From JAVEDQ01 sp963783105 (lineage in GTDB: Bacteria > Actinomycetota > Actinomycetes > Frankiales > Frankiaceae), in the NCBI GenBank assembly GCA_963783105.1, contig CAWAMI010000003.1, positions 62,001 through 126,000 of the forward strand: DNA of 64,000 nucleotides, written 5' to 3'. Positions 61,884 to 64,000 of this stretch are shown piece after piece; the first letter of the stretch is position 1; each line of letters begins with the position of its first letter. Made by a program: the position numbers and the translations under genes. Under the pieces are notes generated by a model. The model made no database searches, was not told the origin of the DNA, and saw nothing but the letters and a program-made list of their open reading frames with translations.

Positions 61884-63533
61884 GTGATGTCTCTCGACGA
61901 ACGCTTGTCCGCGGCACCGGCCGGGCTGAGCACGGACGACGTGGCAGAGCGGGTAGCCTCCGGCCGCGTCAACCGGATGCCCGACGCCGGCGGACGCAGC
62001 GGTCGGGAGATCCTGGCCCGCAACACCTTCACCTGGCTCAACCTCATCTTCGCGGTGCTCGGGGCGGCGCCCCTGGCGACCGGAGCCGGCCCGGACGCCA
62101 CGTTCCTGCTCATCGCCCTGATCAACACCCTGGTGGGCACGGTTCAGGAGCTGCGGGCAAAGAAGATGCTGGACGCCCTGGCCGTGATCAATGCGCCCCG
62201 CGTCCGGGTGCTCCGGGACGGCGCGGCGACCGAGGTCGGGTCCGACGACGTCGTGCTCGACGACGTGGTCGAGCTCGTCCCAGGCGACCAGGTGGCGGCC
62301 GACGGGGTGACCCTGTCCGGCCACGGCGAGGCGGATGAGTCCTTGGCGACGAGAGAGTCCGACCCGGTCGCGAAGCGGCCCGGGAACCCGCTGCTGGCCG
62401 GGAGCTGGATCGTCAGCGGCGCGCTACGGGCGCGTGTCACCGCGGTCGGGGCGGACTCCTACGCAGGGCGGCTGGCCGCCGGGGCCCGGCGGTTTTCCCT
62501 CACCGGGTCCGAGCTGATGTGCGGGATCAACGCCATCCTCCGCTGGCTGGCGATCGGCTCCGCGGTGATCGCCACCATTCTCGTGCTGCGTCAGCTGCAG
62601 GTCCAGCCGTGGCGGGCAGCTGTCCGGTCCACCGTGGCCGCACTCATCGGGATGATCCCCGAAGGGTTGGTGCTGCTGACGACGATCGCGTTCCTGACGG
62701 CGGCCGTCCGGCTCGGCCGGCGCCGCGTCCTGGTCCAGGAGCTGCCGGCGGTGGAGGGGCTGGCCCGCGTGGACTCGCTGTGCATGGACAAGACCGGCAC
62801 GCTGACAGAGGGGCGCGTCGAGTGGGACGGGATGCTGCTCCCCGAACCGGAGATGGCGGCGGTGCCGGTTGAGGAGTGTCGTGCGGCGCTCGCCGCCCTC
62901 GCCGCTGCTCCCGGCGGCAACGCCACGATCGCCGCTGTGGCCGAGGGCGCCGACGACGACCCCGGCTGGACTCGCGCTGCAGACGTGCCCTTCAGCTCGG
63001 CCCGCAAGTGGAGCGGAGCCGAGTTCGGCGGTCACGGGACGTGGGTGCTCGGCGCTCCGGAGATCGTGACGGCCGCCGACCCCGCGGCGCTGCTCGCCTC
63101 CGCGGACGAGTTCGCCGCCGCCGGGTACCGCGTGCTGGTTCTGGCGCGGTCGCCGGCCCCCCTCGTGGCCTCGGCTCTGCCGTCAGGACTGCAGGTCGTG
63201 GCGGTGGTGCGCCTGCGCGAGCGCCTTCGGGCGGATGCCCCCTCCACCCTCGCGTACTTCGCCCGCCAGCACGTGGACGTTCGTGTCCTGTCCGGCGACA
63301 ACGCCGCAACCGTTGGTGCGGTCGCGTCCCAGGTCGGTCTGCCCCTGGCGAACCGGCCGGTGGACGCGCGGGGCCTGCCGGAGGACCCGGAGGCCCTCGG
63401 CGAGCAGCTCGCGCAGCACACCGTGTTCGGTCGGGTCACGCCCGATCAGAAGCGCCAGATGGTGGACGCGCTGCGGCGTCGTGGCCACGTCATCGCGATG
63501 ACCGGGGACGCCCCTGCCGTCGCAGCGAGGTGA
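61884..63533 (+). CDS. P-type cation ATPase (CtpE-like), C-terminally truncated
   Basis: About 549 residues. Membrane helices (NLIFAVLGAAPLA and others), the actuator region (VELVPGDQVAADGV, GEADESLATRESDPV), the PEGL loop (GMIPEGLVLL) and the phosphorylation site DKTGTLTEGRVEW are present, plus a nucleotide domain. The hinge breaks off: the frame reads VIAMTGDAPAVAAR and stops, where TGDGVND should be followed by several helices. Asp residues needed for Mg binding and the last helices are lost. Probably inactive, or a sequence break. A second ATPase begins 4 bases later. Confidence 0.8.
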   Translation: MMSLDERLSAAPAGLSTDDVAERVASGRVNRMPDAGGRSGREILARNTFTWLNLIFAVLGAAPLATGAGPDATFLLIALINTLVGTVQELRAKKMLDALAVINAPRVRVLRDGAATEVGSDDVVLDDVVELVPGDQVAADGVTLSGHGEADESLATRESDPVAKRPGNPLLAGSWIVSGALRARVTAVGADSYAGRLAAGARRFSLTGSELMCGINAILRWLAIGSAVIATILVLRQLQVQPWRAAVRSTVAALIGMIPEGLVLLTTIAFLTAAVRLGRRRVLVQELPAVEGLARVDSLCMDKTGTLTEGRVEWDGMLLPEPEMAAVPVEECRAALAALAAAPGGNATIAAVAEGADDDPGWTRAADVPFSSARKWSGAEFGGHGTWVLGAPEIVTAADPAALLASADEFAAAGYRVLVLARSPAPLVASALPSGLQVVAVVRLRERLRADAPSTLAYFARQHVDVRVLSGDNAATVGAVASQVGLPLANRPVDARGLPEDPEALGEQLAQHTVFGRVTPDQKRQMVDALRRRGHVIAMTGDAPAVAAR

Positions 63534-63536
63534 GGG

Positions 63537-64000
63537 ATGAAGACCGAGTCGCGCCCGGCCGCGAGTGAGGCCGGTACCGGGCGGCAGCTGACCTGGCTCC
63601 GTGCCCACCTGCACGGCGACGCCGCGATGCTGGCGCTGACGCTGCTGGGCTTGCTGGCCGGCGGTGCCGCCCATCTCGCCGGACAATCGGGGGCGGGGAA
63701 CCTGCTGTGGGGGCTGACGGCCGCCGGGGCAGCCGCGGTCGCGGCCTGGTGGGTCGTCGCCGCGGCGTGGCGGCGCGAGCTCGGGGTGGACGTCCTGGCC
63801 CTGCTCGCGCTCATCGGAACGCTGGTGGTGGGGGAGTACCTGGCCGGCTCGATCATCGCGGTCATGCTGGCAACGGGCCGGTCGCTGGAGGCCTGGGCGG
63901 CGGGGCGGGCGGACCGGGAGCTGCGCCGACTGGTCGAGCGGGCGCCGCGCGTCGCCCACCGGCGGGACGCCGACGGGACGGTCGACGTCCCGGTCGCCGA
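63537..64000 (+). CDS. Second P-type ATPase (heavy-metal type), cut by window edge
   Basis: The first 154 residues are seen; the rest lies beyond the window. Predicted helices (MLALTLLGLLAGGAAHLAG, GLTAAGAAAVAAWWVVA) are followed by LGVDVLALLALIGTLVVGEY and LATGRSLEAWAAGRADREL, typical of the start of a P1B (metal-exporting) ATPase before its actuator domain. ATG at 63537 has GAGGG 0-4 bases before it. No metal-binding CxxC is present in the visible N-terminus. Confidence 0.8.
   Translation, partial: MKTESRPAASEAGTGRQLTWLRAHLHGDAAMLALTLLGLLAGGAAHLAGQSGAGNLLWGLTAAGAAAVAAWWVVAAAWRRELGVDVLALLALIGTLVVGEYLAGSIIAVMLATGRSLEAWAAGRADRELRRLVERAPRVAHRRDADGTVDVPVA

Noticed and set aside
61606..61887. 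Small protein gene over the tRNA-Sec
   Set aside because: It overlaps a clear tRNA and has no start signal or family.

Overview
The window is a gene-dense piece (64 kb, very high GC, no gap of 300 bases or more without a gene) of an actinobacterial chromosome. SepH, polyphosphate glucokinase, a CtpE-like ATPase, an MmpL-type RND protein and the small DUF7455/DUF5999/DUF6457 families all point to Actinomycetes. I lean towards Pseudonocardiales, but that placement is inference. I see no insertion sequence, integrase, phage gene, CRISPR array or rRNA.

Layout. 1-9 kb: an edge-truncated, catalytically degenerate exonuclease VII-like gene and a large ATP-binding LuxR (LAL) regulator, then a divergent cluster of methyltransferase, flavin monooxygenase and alpha/beta hydrolase, closed by an HD-domain/LuxR fusion. 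9-21 kb: HhH-GPD protein coupled to a DhaL-DhaK fusion in inverted domain order, NYN protein, enoyl-CoA hydratase, aminopeptidase P, CoA-transferase, L,D-transpeptidase, YihY membrane protein, DUF7455, sepH (with an apparent frameshift) and ppgK. 21-31 kb: a lytic transglycosylase coupled to mobA and DUF6457, fdhD, and a formate dehydrogenase operon (fdhA, fdhB, nrfD-like). The fdhA catalytic residue is encoded by an in-frame TGA followed by a SECIS-like hairpin. 31-39 kb: AidB-like acyl-CoA dehydrogenase, a frameshifted Gln/Pro-rich membrane protein, an array of a palindromic 10-bp motif, selD, a YbdK-type ligase, and a TetR/MFS pair with a perfect 20-bp operator. 39-52 kb: metallo-hydrolase, an RND transporter operon with two unrecognised membrane proteins, a lipoprotein, a Cys-type sulfatase with its radical-SAM maturase, a CPA1 antiporter, and two beta-propeller lipoproteins. 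52-64 kb: a heliorhodopsin, acyltransferase, SulP transporter with MerR regulator, release factor 3, a flavoprotein/hydrolase group, a selenocysteine tRNA (anticodon TCA), a P-type ATPase truncated in its hinge motif, and the start of a second P-type ATPase.

How it works together. The clearest system is selenium-dependent formate oxidation. selD makes selenophosphate, the tRNA-Sec at 61.6 kb carries selenocysteine, and the SECIS lets ribosomes read the TGA in fdhA. MobA supplies the bis-MGD cofactor, FdhD the sulfur for it, and FdhB plus the NrfD-like subunit pass electrons to the membrane quinone pool. selA and selB are not in the window. The sulfatase and its anSME-type activase form a second dedicated pair. 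Two genes with low-complexity repeats (sepH and the gene at 32.5 kb) have out-of-frame C-termini, which may be real mutations or errors in repeat sequence.
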